From Actinomucor elegans (taxonomy: Eukaryota; Mucoromycota; Mucoromycetes; Mucorales; Mucoraceae), in the NCBI GenBank assembly GCA_026027325.1, contig JAMSLZ010000006.1:1674001-1738000 (forward strand): a stretch of 64,000 nt of DNA, given 5' to 3'. The notes under the pieces are model-generated. The model was not told the DNA's origin. It saw only the letters and a program-made list of their open reading frames with translations, and searched no databases. Shown here piece by piece: positions 1-10,953 of this stretch. Numbering within the stretch: position 1 is the first letter of the stretch; each line of letters starts with the position of its first letter. Both the position numbers and the translations under genes were made by a program.

Positions 1-624
1 CTTTACCTTATACCCAAATACATCTTTAAATCCGGATGTGCCCATTCGTTCGGTCTTATTTTCATCAAATATTCAATGACATGCGTTGAAAATAAGCCAA
101 TACAGGTGAATGCCTCGACCAATGAAAAATAGATGATAAACGAAGGTCTTTTGTACAATGCAATCAAGTCTTTTAGAGTATGATTAGGCTCTGGAACTGT
201 ACCAAATCCAGCCACTAATCCAGCTCCTACTACAATTAAACCAGTACCTATAAAAGTCCGTATCAGTTCATAAAAGCCCTCTTCTTCTTTTTTTTTTTTT
301 TTTGCTTTAATTACCAAATATTGTTCTTTTTGTAAAAGGATCTCCGAGAATCCATTTAGCAAAGATGGCATTGAACACGAGACCAATGGCACCGACTGGA
401 GCCAAAATGACGATGGGTAAATAACCAATGGTGCAAGTCGAACCAACCAAGTTGGATATAGTATATATTAGGAAACCGGAAACCCATAAAGGTCTTTTGT
501 AAAGAGGTATTGTACTATTCGCGTCCACCAAAAGATGAGACTTTCTTTGTAAAGATATGCCTAAAGCTTGTGTCATACTTGCTATTAGAGCAATGATAAG
601 TGGGCTCCATATTTCTGGTTTCAT
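1..624 (-). CDS. NIPA-type magnesium transporter, 5' part
   Basis: The gene is read on the minus strand and runs off the left edge, so only the first two exons are present. Exon 1 is 624-315 (start ATG at 622-624), a 67-nt GT-AG intron covers 248-314, and exon 2 is 247-7, ending at a likely donor GTAAAG. The splice rejoins ...KRTIFG to TGLIVVGAGLVAGFG in frame. The protein shows a first TM helix with the family-like string ALGISLQRKSH, then two hydrophobic segments (TISNLVGSTCTIGYLPIVI and LAPVGAIGLVFNAIFAKWIL). This matches the NIPA/DUF803 family, nine-TM Mg2+ transporters of plasma membrane and endosomes. The TM pattern and motifs are seen directly; transport of Mg2+ is family knowledge. 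The C-terminal half is outside the window. Confidence 0.85.
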
Positions 625-901
625 TTGAACTAAAAGAAAGAAAGAAAGAGAAAAAAAAGAATAGGAGACTTAATACGTTTGTTTCTTATAAATGAATCAG
701 CAGCAACTTGACTTACCTATTATAGTAATGCAATGATTGCGGTTTATATGTACTAGTTAATAAATGTTTATTGTATTATATATATTAAGACAGCCAGGTA
801 GCGAGGAAAAAAAAGTGGATATTCAGCCTCGTTATCACAAGTAAAAGAGGCTTAAAAAGTTGCTGCTATTTGCTTACACCAATCAAATTGCTAGTTACAC
901 A

Positions 902-1052
902 CTATGCTTGATGCCAATAAGGTTGTCTTTGTAGTGGTGCTGCTGGTTGAAATACAGGTTGCTGTGGTAAATGATTACTAGTAGTATTATTGCTATTGTA
1001 TGCGAAATAGGGTTGAGGTTGATAATGGTGGTGGTGATACATCATTTCAGAT

Positions 1053-1084
<32 letters not shown>

Positions 1085-1166
1085 TTGTTGTTGTTGGTGC
1101 TGCTGGTGTTGGTGCTGTTGTTGCTGGTGCTGTTGTTGCTGTTGCTGTTGTTGATGTTGTTGTTGC

Positions 1167-1198
<32 letters not shown>

Positions 1199-1226
1199 GT
1201 GCTGCTGTTGCTGGTGGTGCTGGTGC

Positions 1227-1266
<40 letters not shown>

Positions 1267-3139
1267 GCTGTTGTTGTTGTTGATTATAATATAATTGCTC
1301 TTCATAGGAATGATGATGGTGATGATGATATTCATAGCTGTTTGATTTGTTAATATACATTGGTGCCACTGTACTAACTGGTGGCGGTGGGGGAGCAGCA
1401 GCAACTGCTGCAGTTGTAGTAGTAATAGGTGGGTTATACATGGCTTTATTTACATAGGTTTGGTATCCAACTGGTTGGTAGTTGTGTTGGGGCTGATTAT
1501 TATAATAAGAATAGTAATAAGGACTATTCGTATTATGATTGAAGGGCTGTGGGTGGTGAATAATGGCTGATTCCATCATAGGAACAGGTGCAGGCGGTGC
1601 AGCTGCTTCTCTAACATTGATCGAAGGTGAATGATACAGGTTGGGGTCATAGTAATTCTAATAGCTGGTCAGTATTCTATCATCATTCATCATTTGTACT
1701 TACCATTCTCTGTTCTGGATTATATACTGCATATTCAGCTGTAGTTGTAGGCGCTATAATACCATGATGATATGCAGACATGGTATTAGGAACAAAGGTT
1801 GAGTAGCTAGTAGGTGTGTAGGATTCTTGTAAAATTGGTTGGACGGGTGGAGGTACCACTTGAGGCTGAACAGTAGGTGCTTGAACTACTACTTGTGGTT
1901 GAACAGGCTCTTTAACTGTTTGTTGAATCACAGGCTCTTTAGGTGCCACTACTTCTTTAATAACAGGTTCTTCCTTTTGTTGAATGACAGTTTCTTTTAC
2001 TTCATCTTCTATCTCTGAATCAGATGTTTGATTCAAGTTTAAGCTACCAAACTGAACATTAACAGACGACAAAGACGCAGCCGCTTCTTGTTGATTTCCT
2101 GGCAAGACTACTGCTTCTACTTGGTTCAATCTTCTGATTGCTGTTGATTTTCTTTTAACAGTCGTTGGATGTGCTTGTGCTGGATCAATAGGTTCTTCAT
2201 TCTTTTCTTTGTTGGAATCAATTTTTGCTTCCTCCTCTTTGATTGGATCTTCTTCAGGGATAGACTCTTGCATAGCAGTTTCTTCTTGAGTAGTGTCTTG
2301 GGTAGTATCTTCTTTGACAGGTTCAGTTGTAATGACTTGCTCACAGATAGATTCTTCTTTGGATACCTGCTCATCAACTATTACTACTTGTTCAGCTGCA
2401 TCTTCATTCGTTACTGCTTCCTCAACGGTCACTTCATCTACTGCTACTTCATCGACCACTGAATCCATTGCTACTTTTTCTTCTTCGATCGCAACAGGAA
2501 CAACTACTATTTCTTCTGGTTTAATAGGCCCTTTAGCTATGCTTGCCCAAGAAGGCTTAAGTTCTTCTTCAGGTACTGGTTGAACTGTGGGTTCTTTTGA
2601 TTTTTCTTTCTTTGGTTTCTTGTTTTTAACTAGTGTGATGAAATAAGCATCTTCTAACTGAATACTATAGTATATATAACTTACAGTTCTTTCCATTGCT
2701 TTTTGATTTACTACTACGATTCAAAGAAGGCTCTATAGGTGATGTAAGTTAGAATAAACTCTAGAGACATCTTGTCGATTATTACCTCCATTTGGTTTAC
2801 TGTTGGTTTTTTTGTTATTTGGTTTCTTTGACTTGACCTGCCCCCATTGATTAGCATAACCTATGATATTCAAAAGAATTAGTTTATCATCATGACCTTT
2901 TATCCATTGAGCAAACCTTCTGTAATTCGAGTAATTGCTAGGTCTAAGTCTCCTTGACATTCATCCATTACAAATAACAAATCGTCTTGACTCCATTCCG
3001 GAAAAAGTTCAGTTAATGAAGACAGTGATTGTCTGAATTGAGCTCGAAGTGATTTCAAGTCATTATTATGGTTTTTATTTTGCTGTTGCTGCTGCTGTTG
3101 GTTTGATCTTTTCGTGGCTGTACCTGAGTTAGGTGGCAT
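902..3139 (-). CDS. DEF1: DEF1-like CUE-domain, Q-rich protein
   Basis: Five exons: 3139-2917, 2860-2786, 2732-2685, 2629-1704, 1657-902, giving 675 aa. Introns are 56, 53, 55 and 46 nt. Residues about 36-75 form a CUE ubiquitin-binding fold (LTELFPEWSQDDLLFVMDE, then DLDLAITRITEG), followed by the basic YANQWGQVKSKKP segment typical of fungal Def1. The middle is acidic and Glu/Val/Thr-rich with a WASIAKGP motif, and the C-terminus is dominated by Gln/His runs. In yeast, Def1 promotes ubiquitination and degradation of stalled RNA polymerase II, and its Q-rich tail is removed by processing to allow nuclear entry. Domain order and length (yeast 738 aa) fit well. Exon 3 (48 nt) is the least certain piece. 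Confidence 0.8.
1056..1283. repeat. CAG/CAA-type codon repeat in DEF1
   Basis: About 230 bp of near-continuous CTG/TTG/GTG triplets on the plus strand (CAG/CAA/CAC on the coding strand) encode the Gln/His tail of the DEF1-like protein. CAG, CAA and CAC are interspersed, so the tract is not a pure triplet repeat. It creates long spurious Leu- and Val-rich open frames on the opposite strand. Confidence 0.9.
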
Positions 3140-4890
3140 TGTTTATTATTGTATCTGTCTCTTCTTTATTATGTGTGCTTGAATAAAAATAAAAATAAAA
3201 AGAAGGTTTATCAACTAAACGCGTCCAATCTACGAGTTTCGAGATTTTTTTTTATTTTTTGACCTTTTAAAGGACAGCTTAATAGGTAGGTTTCAGTAAA
3301 TGATGTAGGCTTGAAAAGAGCTTCAACGGCGATTAGCTCTTGTTACCAAGGGGTTCTTACGACACTAGTTTAGTGCATTTCTGTTATATCCGTATCATTG
3401 CCTTGAATACTTGATTGATAATGAACAGATGCATTGATATTCAGTGATCAGCTGGAATTAAATTCAACAAGCAATAAAATAAACATTATTTTCGGCCAGT
3501 ATATATCACTCAATGTGCTCTTTTTGATGAGTTACTTTATATGACTATATAACAACATAGGTAAGGACTAGAAAGCTCCAAAACCATTATGTTTTTATAT
3601 CCTAGAGTAATATTTTACAACTTAATTTTACGCGCATTTTGTTAAGAATGTACTGATCTACTTGGGCTTTTACTGCTTGCTACGTTGTAATTTTTGTTTT
3701 TTTTTGGGAGATAAAATCAAGACTCCAAAAATTAAACGGTGCTCTAACCACCTCATTGACTGACTGAATTTGAAATATATCTTTCTTCTTCTCTTCCTCC
3801 GGATCCTCTTCCGCCGTAGCCAGGACTTGATACAAACGCCTCAAATCGTAAATCTATACCTATTTTGATAGACAGCGACGAAGTACCTCTTCAACATAAC
3901 AAATATATAGAACGAGTAATGCCCTTAAGAGTAAACAGGTTTTCATAATGGCGTATTCATTTAATAAAGTACTACATGATGTAACGCTTTTATCCTTTAG
4001 ATCCAAAGTTTAATCTCACAAGTCCTGTCAAATCTCTACCATTGGAACTAGAATGAAGTCCTCTATAATGTTTGTCAATTTGTAAGTTTGAAAATCTATG
4101 CAGATTCACAAAATTTCTGCTTCGTACTGACGAATGCATGCGTTTTGTTGGCCGAGGAAACTCTTAAGATTGCTTATATCACTGACAAGCTAATAAAATC
4201 ATCTTTGGATAAAGCATGTCTACAAAACTCAAGGAGTGCATTCTAATAATGCTATTATGAGATTGTACATGAAAGAATGCAGGTATTAGGTTACTCCAAC
4301 AAATAATGTCCCCTTCTAGTTTTACATGCAATATACATTATTAAAAGGATAATTAAGCCGTCTGTAGCATGTATTCATAACTAACGTCACATTAGAAACA
4401 CATATTGATTGTCCTATGTATACTATTTCCATGCACATAATTTCGAAAAAAAAATGTCTGTGCAAATACCTTTTTTTTTTTTTTTTTTTTTTTATGAATC
4501 CTACTTGATGATCTGGACCAAGATTGGTCCAAAGTCACATTACTCATAATGCATGTTTCGAATAGCAGCTGTATCATCTGTCAGAACGTCAGCTCTATAT
4601 TTTTTTTTGTTGTAATTCATGAGTTGTATTTAATTGTCAATTTATAACCTTCTTTCATCTAACCAAAAGCCTTTATGTCTAAAAGCGCCTAAAGTAAAAT
4701 TAAACCAAGAATCATCCCGTTAAGACATAATGTATAGTTGTAGAAGAACAAGCATGATGTAAAAAGAAAAAGAAAAGGTTTAGAGGGCTTAGTTTTATTA
4801 TTATAATGAAGTAAATAATATAATATAATTATTTTGTTTTTATTCTAAAGGGTAGGATATATCATTAATGGGTGTGAGACTCAAGGGCAA
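3140..4890. other. Intergenic, with coding-like remnants
   Basis: No intact gene seen. The 80 bp next to the DEF1-like start hold an ACGCGT at 3219-3224. Plus-strand stretches around 3820-3930 (KSIPILIDSDEVPLQHNKY) and 4100-4240 (LLAEETLKIAYITDKLIK) read like protein but are separated by stops and cannot be spliced into a gene by eye. A 23-nt T tract lies at 4471-4493. Possibly an old pseudogene; family not recognised. Confidence 0.3.
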
Positions 4891-6265
4891 CTAAGCCTTG
4901 ACATGAACTGGATAAGACTCCTCTATATCTTGATTATTCTTCTTCCAGTCAAGTTTCTTTTTCAAATACAATGTGATGTATACGAGGATAACCAACACAG
5001 GTACTTCGATCAGAGGACCAATAGTGGCAGCCAATGCTTGCTCTGAGTTGATACCCCAAGTACCAACAGCAACAGCAATAGCCAATTCAAAATTGTTACT
5101 ACCGGCTGTGAAAGACTGAGTAACGACCAGTTCATAAGGAAACTTGAATACCATCTTGAGAACAAAGAAAGGAATAAAGAACATGATGATAAAATAACAG
5201 AACAAAGGTACAGCGACACGGAAGACAGAACCAATATTTTCAATAATGTGATGACCTTGATTGGCAAACATAACAATAATAGTGTAAATAAGACCAACGA
5301 GAGCCAAAGGACCGAAATGGGGCAAGAAGGTATCATTATACCATTTGTCGCCCTTCAACCAACGTAATGAGTAACGGGTAATAATGCCAGCAACGAGAGG
5401 AATGCCGAGGTAGATCAACACAGATTGAGCTACAGGCCAGATATCGACATTAATACTCTTATCTATTGGTGCACCAAACCAAGAGGGAACAATATTGATA
5501 AAGAGCATGGCATAAGGCGAGAACAAGGCGATTTGGAGAATAGAGTTGATAGCAACCAATATAGCACAGTAATCGGAATCACCACCAGAGAGCGTGTTCC
5601 AGATAAGGACCATGGCGATACATCTATATGAATTTACATGAGTTTCTTTTTGCTATGATTAGAAATATATGTGTATGTATATATATATATTACCTTGCTA
5701 AACCGACCATCACGACACCAGTACGGAAACCCGGCAAGTCGGGCAAACAGGCCCAAGCAAGAGCTGTCATTACGATTGGACCAATCACCCAATTGATAAC
5801 CAGCGAAATAAGAATTTGGACCCAGATCTTTCTGTCAGACAAGATGATATGAAGCTTCTCATATTGAATTTTACACAATACCGGGTACATCATGACAAGG
5901 AGGCCAATAGCGATAGGGACCGAAACAGATCCGAATTGAACAGTTTCAAAGGACTCTTGTACGTTGGGCGCAAAGTACCCAATTACAACGCCAATAATCA
6001 TAGCTAACAGAATCCATACGATCAAGAAACGATCAAGGAATCCCAGTCTACGGATCAATGCTAACAATTGAAAAATGATTAGTGCAGTCCCCTCTTTACT
6101 ATCTATATTTATTCTACCTGTTTCTTCTTGAGCTTCTTCAGACACTGCTGTCTTTTCAATACAATATTCATAACTGCACTCTTCAGTTTTATAGCAAGGA
6201 GCTCCTTGATCTATACAATCGGCTTCCTTACAGACTTCTGTTTTATAACAGTTTGAAGTGGACAT
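4891..6265 (-). CDS. ACR3: ACR3 arsenite efflux transporter with Cys-repeat N-terminus
   Basis: Membrane exporter of arsenite (BASS/ACR3 family). Exons: 6265-6118, 6060-5694, 5623-4891, giving 415 aa. The 57-nt segment 6061-6117 is read as an intron because it starts GTAGAA, ends TTAG, has a CTAAT branch-like site, and its removal joins EEAQEET to ALIRRLGFLDRF; it is a multiple of three without a stop, so retention would add 19 residues. The 70-nt intron 5624-5693 restores GLAR-CIAMVLIWN, where the Cys (about residue 173) is the conserved TM4 Cys required by ACR3 pumps. About ten hydrophobic segments follow. The N-terminal tail carries six cysteines in two 18-residue units (see findings), which I do not know from standard ACR3 proteins. 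It is divergent from arsC. Confidence 0.93.
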
Positions 6266-6458
6266 TTTTTTTTTCAAATGAATAAATCAAAAGAAAGTAA
6301 AGAAGAAACATGCTTGAAACCATAGATCGAGTCTATTTTATGGCGCTTTCAATTGGGGGGACTGTCAAAGATCTGGTGTTTAAAACGGTGATATAAAATG
6401 CATGTGGATTAAGCAAAGGACGTCTTTTTCTTTTTCAAACCACTTCCTAAAGAGAAAA
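6266..6458. promoter_or_regulatory. Shared divergent promoter of ACR3 and arsC
   Basis: Only 193 bp separate the two start codons. A TATA-like TATAAAA lies at 6392-6398, about 60 bp before the arsC ATG. Such a compact bidirectional region suggests joint control of the two resistance genes; no known As-responsive site was recognised. Confidence 0.5.
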
Positions 6459-6857
6459 ATGCCCAAGTTAACTGTGTTTCATAATCCTACTTGTACCAAA
6501 TCAAAGCGTAGTGTTGCTTGCTTGGAAACCAACAAGAATGATACCAACTACGACTTGGATGTTATTGAATACCAAATAAATACACCTTCTAACGAGACCC
6601 TGATGATCCTGTCGGAATACCTCGGTTTAACCAAACAAGATCCTGCTACTGAACCATGGAACTATCTTTTGCGTCCTGAAGCTCAAGGAAAGGCCAAATC
6701 TTTTGAAGAAGCTTTCGCTATTATTCAAGCTGATCCTGTGCTTCTTGAAAGGCCTTTTGTTATTGATTGGGATCGCAAGTTAGCTGTTCTCGGTCGTCCT
6801 GATATTTCTCGTGTAGAAAAATTAGTCGCTGAACGTGTTGAACTCGCCAAGCAGTAG
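6459..6857 (+). CDS. arsC: ArsC-type (thioredoxin-fold) arsenate reductase
   Basis: Intronless gene for 132 aa. The start MPKLTVFHNP was chosen because family members begin directly at the first beta strand; the open frame extends 19 codons further upstream without homology. FHNPTCTKSKRS places the catalytic Cys at residue 12, as in bacterial ArsC, and the C-terminal motif RPFVIDWDRKLAVLGRP contains the paired Arg residues of the family. These enzymes reduce arsenate to arsenite using glutaredoxin/glutathione. The product would be the substrate of the adjacent ACR3 pump. Yeast uses an unrelated Cdc25-like enzyme (Acr2), so this bacterial-type family in a fungus is notable. A YfgD/Spx-like redox role is the main alternative, but the ACR3 neighbour argues for arsenate. 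Confidence 0.9.
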   Translation: MPKLTVFHNPTCTKSKRSVACLETNKNDTNYDLDVIEYQINTPSNETLMILSEYLGLTKQDPATEPWNYLLRPEAQGKAKSFEEAFAIIQADPVLLERPFVIDWDRKLAVLGRPDISRVEKLVAERVELAKQ

Positions 6858-7399
6858 CAAAACTAAGGCACTTTATATTCATAATCACTTTAATAAAATA
6901 CTATTTCATCATATGCAATGTTTTTGCTCTTATTATTGTATTGAATGATGGCCAATCCTTTGATCGTTTCATGGCTGGCATTTTTTTTTGGGGGGAGTGA
7001 TGATCTTTTTCCATCTGAGAATTCGTGAAACCTAAACGGACCTGAGCCCGTTCTGAGAGGATTAATAATCCAGTTTTTCCAGGTCAAGCACGCAAATTTT
7101 TTTTTTTTTTTTTTTTTTTTGAAAACTCATATTAGACCAATAAGAATTCTATAATAAAAAAAGGCCTTGGTGAGCGCGTAGTGTTAATTAGGCATACCTA
7201 AACAGCCCAAGCTAGATCAGAAGGAAACTAAAATCAAAAAATCCCTCTGAAGCCGAGGGCAAAAAGACAGAGAAGCGAATGGAGTCACTAGACTACTAAC
7301 AGTTTTGCTGTGTGGATTTTTTTTGGGGGAGAGGCGTGAACCTAAGGAGGGTGAGGTAGGAGGAGGGAAATCATTGTGAAAAAGGTGACTAAATTTACA
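6858..7399. other. Intergenic, no gene seen
   Basis: AT-rich sequence with a 24-nt T tract (7097-7120) and purine-rich stretches towards the LINE remnant. The open frames here are short and lack family features. Confidence 0.5.
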
Positions 7400-9150
7400 G
7401 AGAATAACGCGTATGGTGAGCCAGCGAAGAAATCAAGGAGGGATAATGTCAAAGTTGCAAGGTTTTTTAGTTGATAGCAGGTTTGGTAGAAATGACAGTG
7501 GATCTGCTATCGTTTCTAGCATTTGTAGGCGCCTATGCATATCCAGGCTGCTGATGGTGTGGCGTTTGGAGAGAGTGAGAGATAAGTGTTGGGGACATGG
7601 ACAAAGTGAGCTACCGGATAACCAGCCTAAACGTCAGCGTATGCATCTGATTCTCTCTGATTTGATCATAGGTAACCAAAGGATTAGATTTAATGAGACA
7701 GTCGATCAGCATAGTGAAAGAAGATGAGAGTTGCTGTTGAAGAGTATTTTGTAAAAAGGTTTGTTTAATTGTTTGAAGATCCTAATGCCCATTTGATCAA
7801 CTGATGCTGGGAGCATTTTCCAGAAGGGTGTTGTGAATAATTTTTGCTACTGATGGTTACGATTGCGTTTGATTGAAGGAAGCAGTTCATAAAGGAATGT
7901 GTCATTGAGTAGAAATTGAGCTTGTAAAATATGTAAGTAATCTTTCAGTAGGAGTAATTTAGCTAAATGGAGCATTGCTCTGGTAGAACTGCGAGCATGG
8001 CCATCATAGATCTTTTGTAAGCATTGGTTCTGAGCATTTTCAAAAATCTCAAGTTGGGAAACAGAGAGGCTGTTGATTGCCAAGCTATATTCCAGTTGTG
8101 AGAGGATAATACTCGTGTAAAATCTGGTGGACAACAATCGACTAAAGCCAGAAGCATTGATTACAATGGATAACATTGAGCGTAGAGTACTCAAAGCTTT
8201 GGTGATGTTGTTATGTATTAATTTTTATGCATTTAATGAACCACCTGAGTTAAAGAGCATACCTAGGGAAGGAAAATAGTCTTACGAGCTCAATTGAAGT
8301 TTGAGATTCTTCTAGCTGAGAGAAACGAGATAGTTTTGGAACGTCATTTATGCAGAGAAAATAGAGAAAGGGTGACGGAATGGATTCTTGAAGAACATCA
8401 GTGTTTGATTGGAATCCCAAGGAGCAAACATTTTTGAAAAGGACTTCAGTATGGATATCATCAAATAGATTTTGCAAAAGGCCAATCAAAGCAAGAGAAG
8501 TTGTCTCTCGAAACAAGGCCAAGATGAAAGTGCGATCGACTGTGTCATAGGCAGAGCTTATGTCTAGGAATGCTAGAACAGGTTTGAGGCCATAGTTTCG
8601 GTGTAGGATTTGGTATACTTTGTCGAGACAAAGCGCTTGATTTAAAGATCCTCTGGATTGATGAAAGCCACTTTAAGTTAAACCTATGTCAGGACTGTGT
8701 TCTATAAGAATTGGGATTAGACAGTACTTGAATATCTTTCAAAATACCGATGCTAGACTAATTGGATGATAATCTCCTGGATCGGCTGTTGAACTTTTCT
8801 TATAGATAGAAATTACTTAACTCTAGCAAAATTAGAAAACAGAGAGCAACAAAAATACCAACATCTCTTGGCATATGTTATCTACTCCTGATGTTTTTTC
8901 CAAAAGGAAGCTTTTGGATAACTGAAGTAATTATGTCAGTGGAGAAAGGAGATGTTTCAGAGGAAAACGGATGAGCGTATCGAGATGAACTGTGTTCAGT
9001 AGACGTTAGTAAGTGACCCGAAAAAAAACCAAATCAAAAGTGTCTGGCTATTGAATTAGCAGCGTGGACAGGACCTTCAATGGACGAAAAAGAGGTTTTA
9101 AATTGTCTGTGTTTTCTGATTTTACTGAACTTCAAATACTACAGATTGAT
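7400..9150 (-). mobile_element. Degraded LINE (non-LTR retrotransposon)
   Basis: Reading the minus strand from about 9140 down to 7420 gives ordered reverse-transcriptase pieces of a LINE, interrupted by stops and frameshifts. In order: EGPVHAANSIARHF (about 9070), a KLPFGK-like motif (about 8900), STADPGDYHPISLASVF (about 8760), GFHQSRGSLNQALCLDKV (about 8650), the catalytic-region motif FLDISSAYDTVDR (about 8550), GFSRLLSTRFYTSIILSQLEY (8100-8160), and a C-terminal Cys-containing tail RCIR-RLGWLSG and SLDMHRRLQ (7550-7650). Stops inside PISLASVF-KIF and CIR-RLG show that it is inactive. No target-site duplication or clear poly-A tail was found. The 7413-7727 plus-strand open frame is its antisense shadow. 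Confidence 0.85.
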
Positions 9151-10899
9151 ATACTGAATGAGCCTCCAAAATATGGACTGAAAAATAAATAAATAACACT
9201 TAACTAATCAGTAGCTTCAATCAAGGACAAGCGAAAACAAGAGGCTTCAGACAGGTTAAACCTTGCATATTCCAAAACTCTTTAACTTGATATAGATGAT
9301 CTAAATGGTGGATATAAGTACCAACCAACACAGAGACCTCGGTACTCTAGAATCAAATGAAATACATACATTCCCACATCTCTCACCAGCAAAATTAGTA
9401 AAGAGACACATTAGTTTATCCTGAACATGGAACATAAACCAGGTAAAATATGAAACTGAGATTAAGAGAAATATCTATAGATTATTGATAAAATTTGTTA
9501 TACGGAATTTACCGCTAATTAATAATAAAATATTGTACTAATCGTGCTTTAGCCAAACAACGAGCCTAGTAATTGATGTAGCAGTTCATTTTGAACATAT
9601 ATTAGTGATCATATACAACATTGTTAATCCAAGCTCGGCAAAGGGATCTGTTGATCTACTTTTTACATCACAGCATACCCTTGATTCAAAGTATATACTT
9701 GAAATGTAATACATTCATTCTAATTGAATCAAATAATGATTATAGTATATACACTATTTCATTTTAAATATGTATATCCTTCAAATATTGCATTACACTG
9801 GAATCAGTCAAGCAATACAAAGACAAATCTTGCTTTTTTTTTGGTGTATATGTGTGTGGAACACATATACTCCACTTTGAAGGCATAGTTTGTTAGTAAT
9901 ATGGATTCAGCACGTCAGCCAATGTGAAAACAATATACATATTGGGAGCTTTTATATGTAAAATACTCAAGTTATGGAAGCTCTTCTAGATTCAGAAAAC
10001 TGTTCTTTATCGAATAAATTGATGAATTAAAGTAGCTGCTAAATAACCTTTACATCATTTAATATGATATTATCCTACGCAATCGGTGCTATTATACTTT
10101 ATCTTCATAGCAGTAGTTGTTATACACCAAAGAGCAGATCAAAATGAATTAAAATCCCCCTGAATTTCTAATTTTTTTTCTTTACTGTCGGACTTTTTGA
10201 GTAAGCACCAACAAACACTATTGGTGAAGCGCTGAAAACCAATAAAATCGGGCATATGTTCATTGTCTGTTCTAACCTATTTACTTCATTGGATAGTGGA
10301 GGTTCAAACATAGATCCATCCAAGCGTTCTATCAACACAAATTCTTAAACTATAATATCTAATACAGTAGAAAGCCAGGATAATCTTTTGAAATGAAACT
10401 TATATATAGAACCAAAAGCACCCTTCATTAACTTTACAAACAAGCTATAATGTCAATAGCAAGCCATTAGAACTCCGACCATATAAACATTCCGTCTGGA
10501 GGGGGAAAAATGTATGCTTCCAAAATTTATACAAGTAGAAAACAGCAAAAAGAAAGTTCACAGAGTTTTGTTGATTGAATAAAACACAAGTAAGCTCTTA
10601 TCGACTTTTAATTGAGAGTATTAGTTTCTAGATGTAAAGTTTTCATGTTTAAACACTTCAATTTTTTTTTAATTCACAACTTAGAATACTGGTGATTGCG
10701 CGTTACATATTCAAACTCGAGCGATTTCGGTCAATCTTGGTCCAACATCGCATCAGTTTGGTAATCCATGTTCAGAATAAGCCGTTACTTCTAGAAAAGT
10801 CTCAGATCTATTCCAATATTCGCATTTCATTCATGATGCAATTGTACTTTGTTCATTTACCAGCTTCATTAGCTCATGATTAAAAGGCAAAGCTCGATG

Positions 10900-10930
<31 letters not shown>

Positions 10931-10953
10931 AAAAAAAAAGAACCAATCATAAT
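9151..10953. other. Intergenic, AT-rich, no gene seen
   Basis: About 1.8 kb without a supportable gene. A (TA)n microsatellite lies at 10900-10926, just beyond the 3' end of the next gene. The 63-codon open frame near 10690 has no protein-like features. Confidence 0.5.

Noticed and set aside
971..1404. Long Leu-, Val-/Ala- and Asn-rich open frames at the DEF1 repeat
   Set aside because: They are other-frame readings of the CAG/CAA/CAC repeat and have no independent support.
7413..7727. 104-codon plus-strand frame
   Set aside because: Antisense to the C-terminal part of the LINE remnant, which has clear family motifs on the other strand.
10692..10883. 63-codon plus frame
   Set aside because: Short, isolated, AT-rich, no homology recognised.
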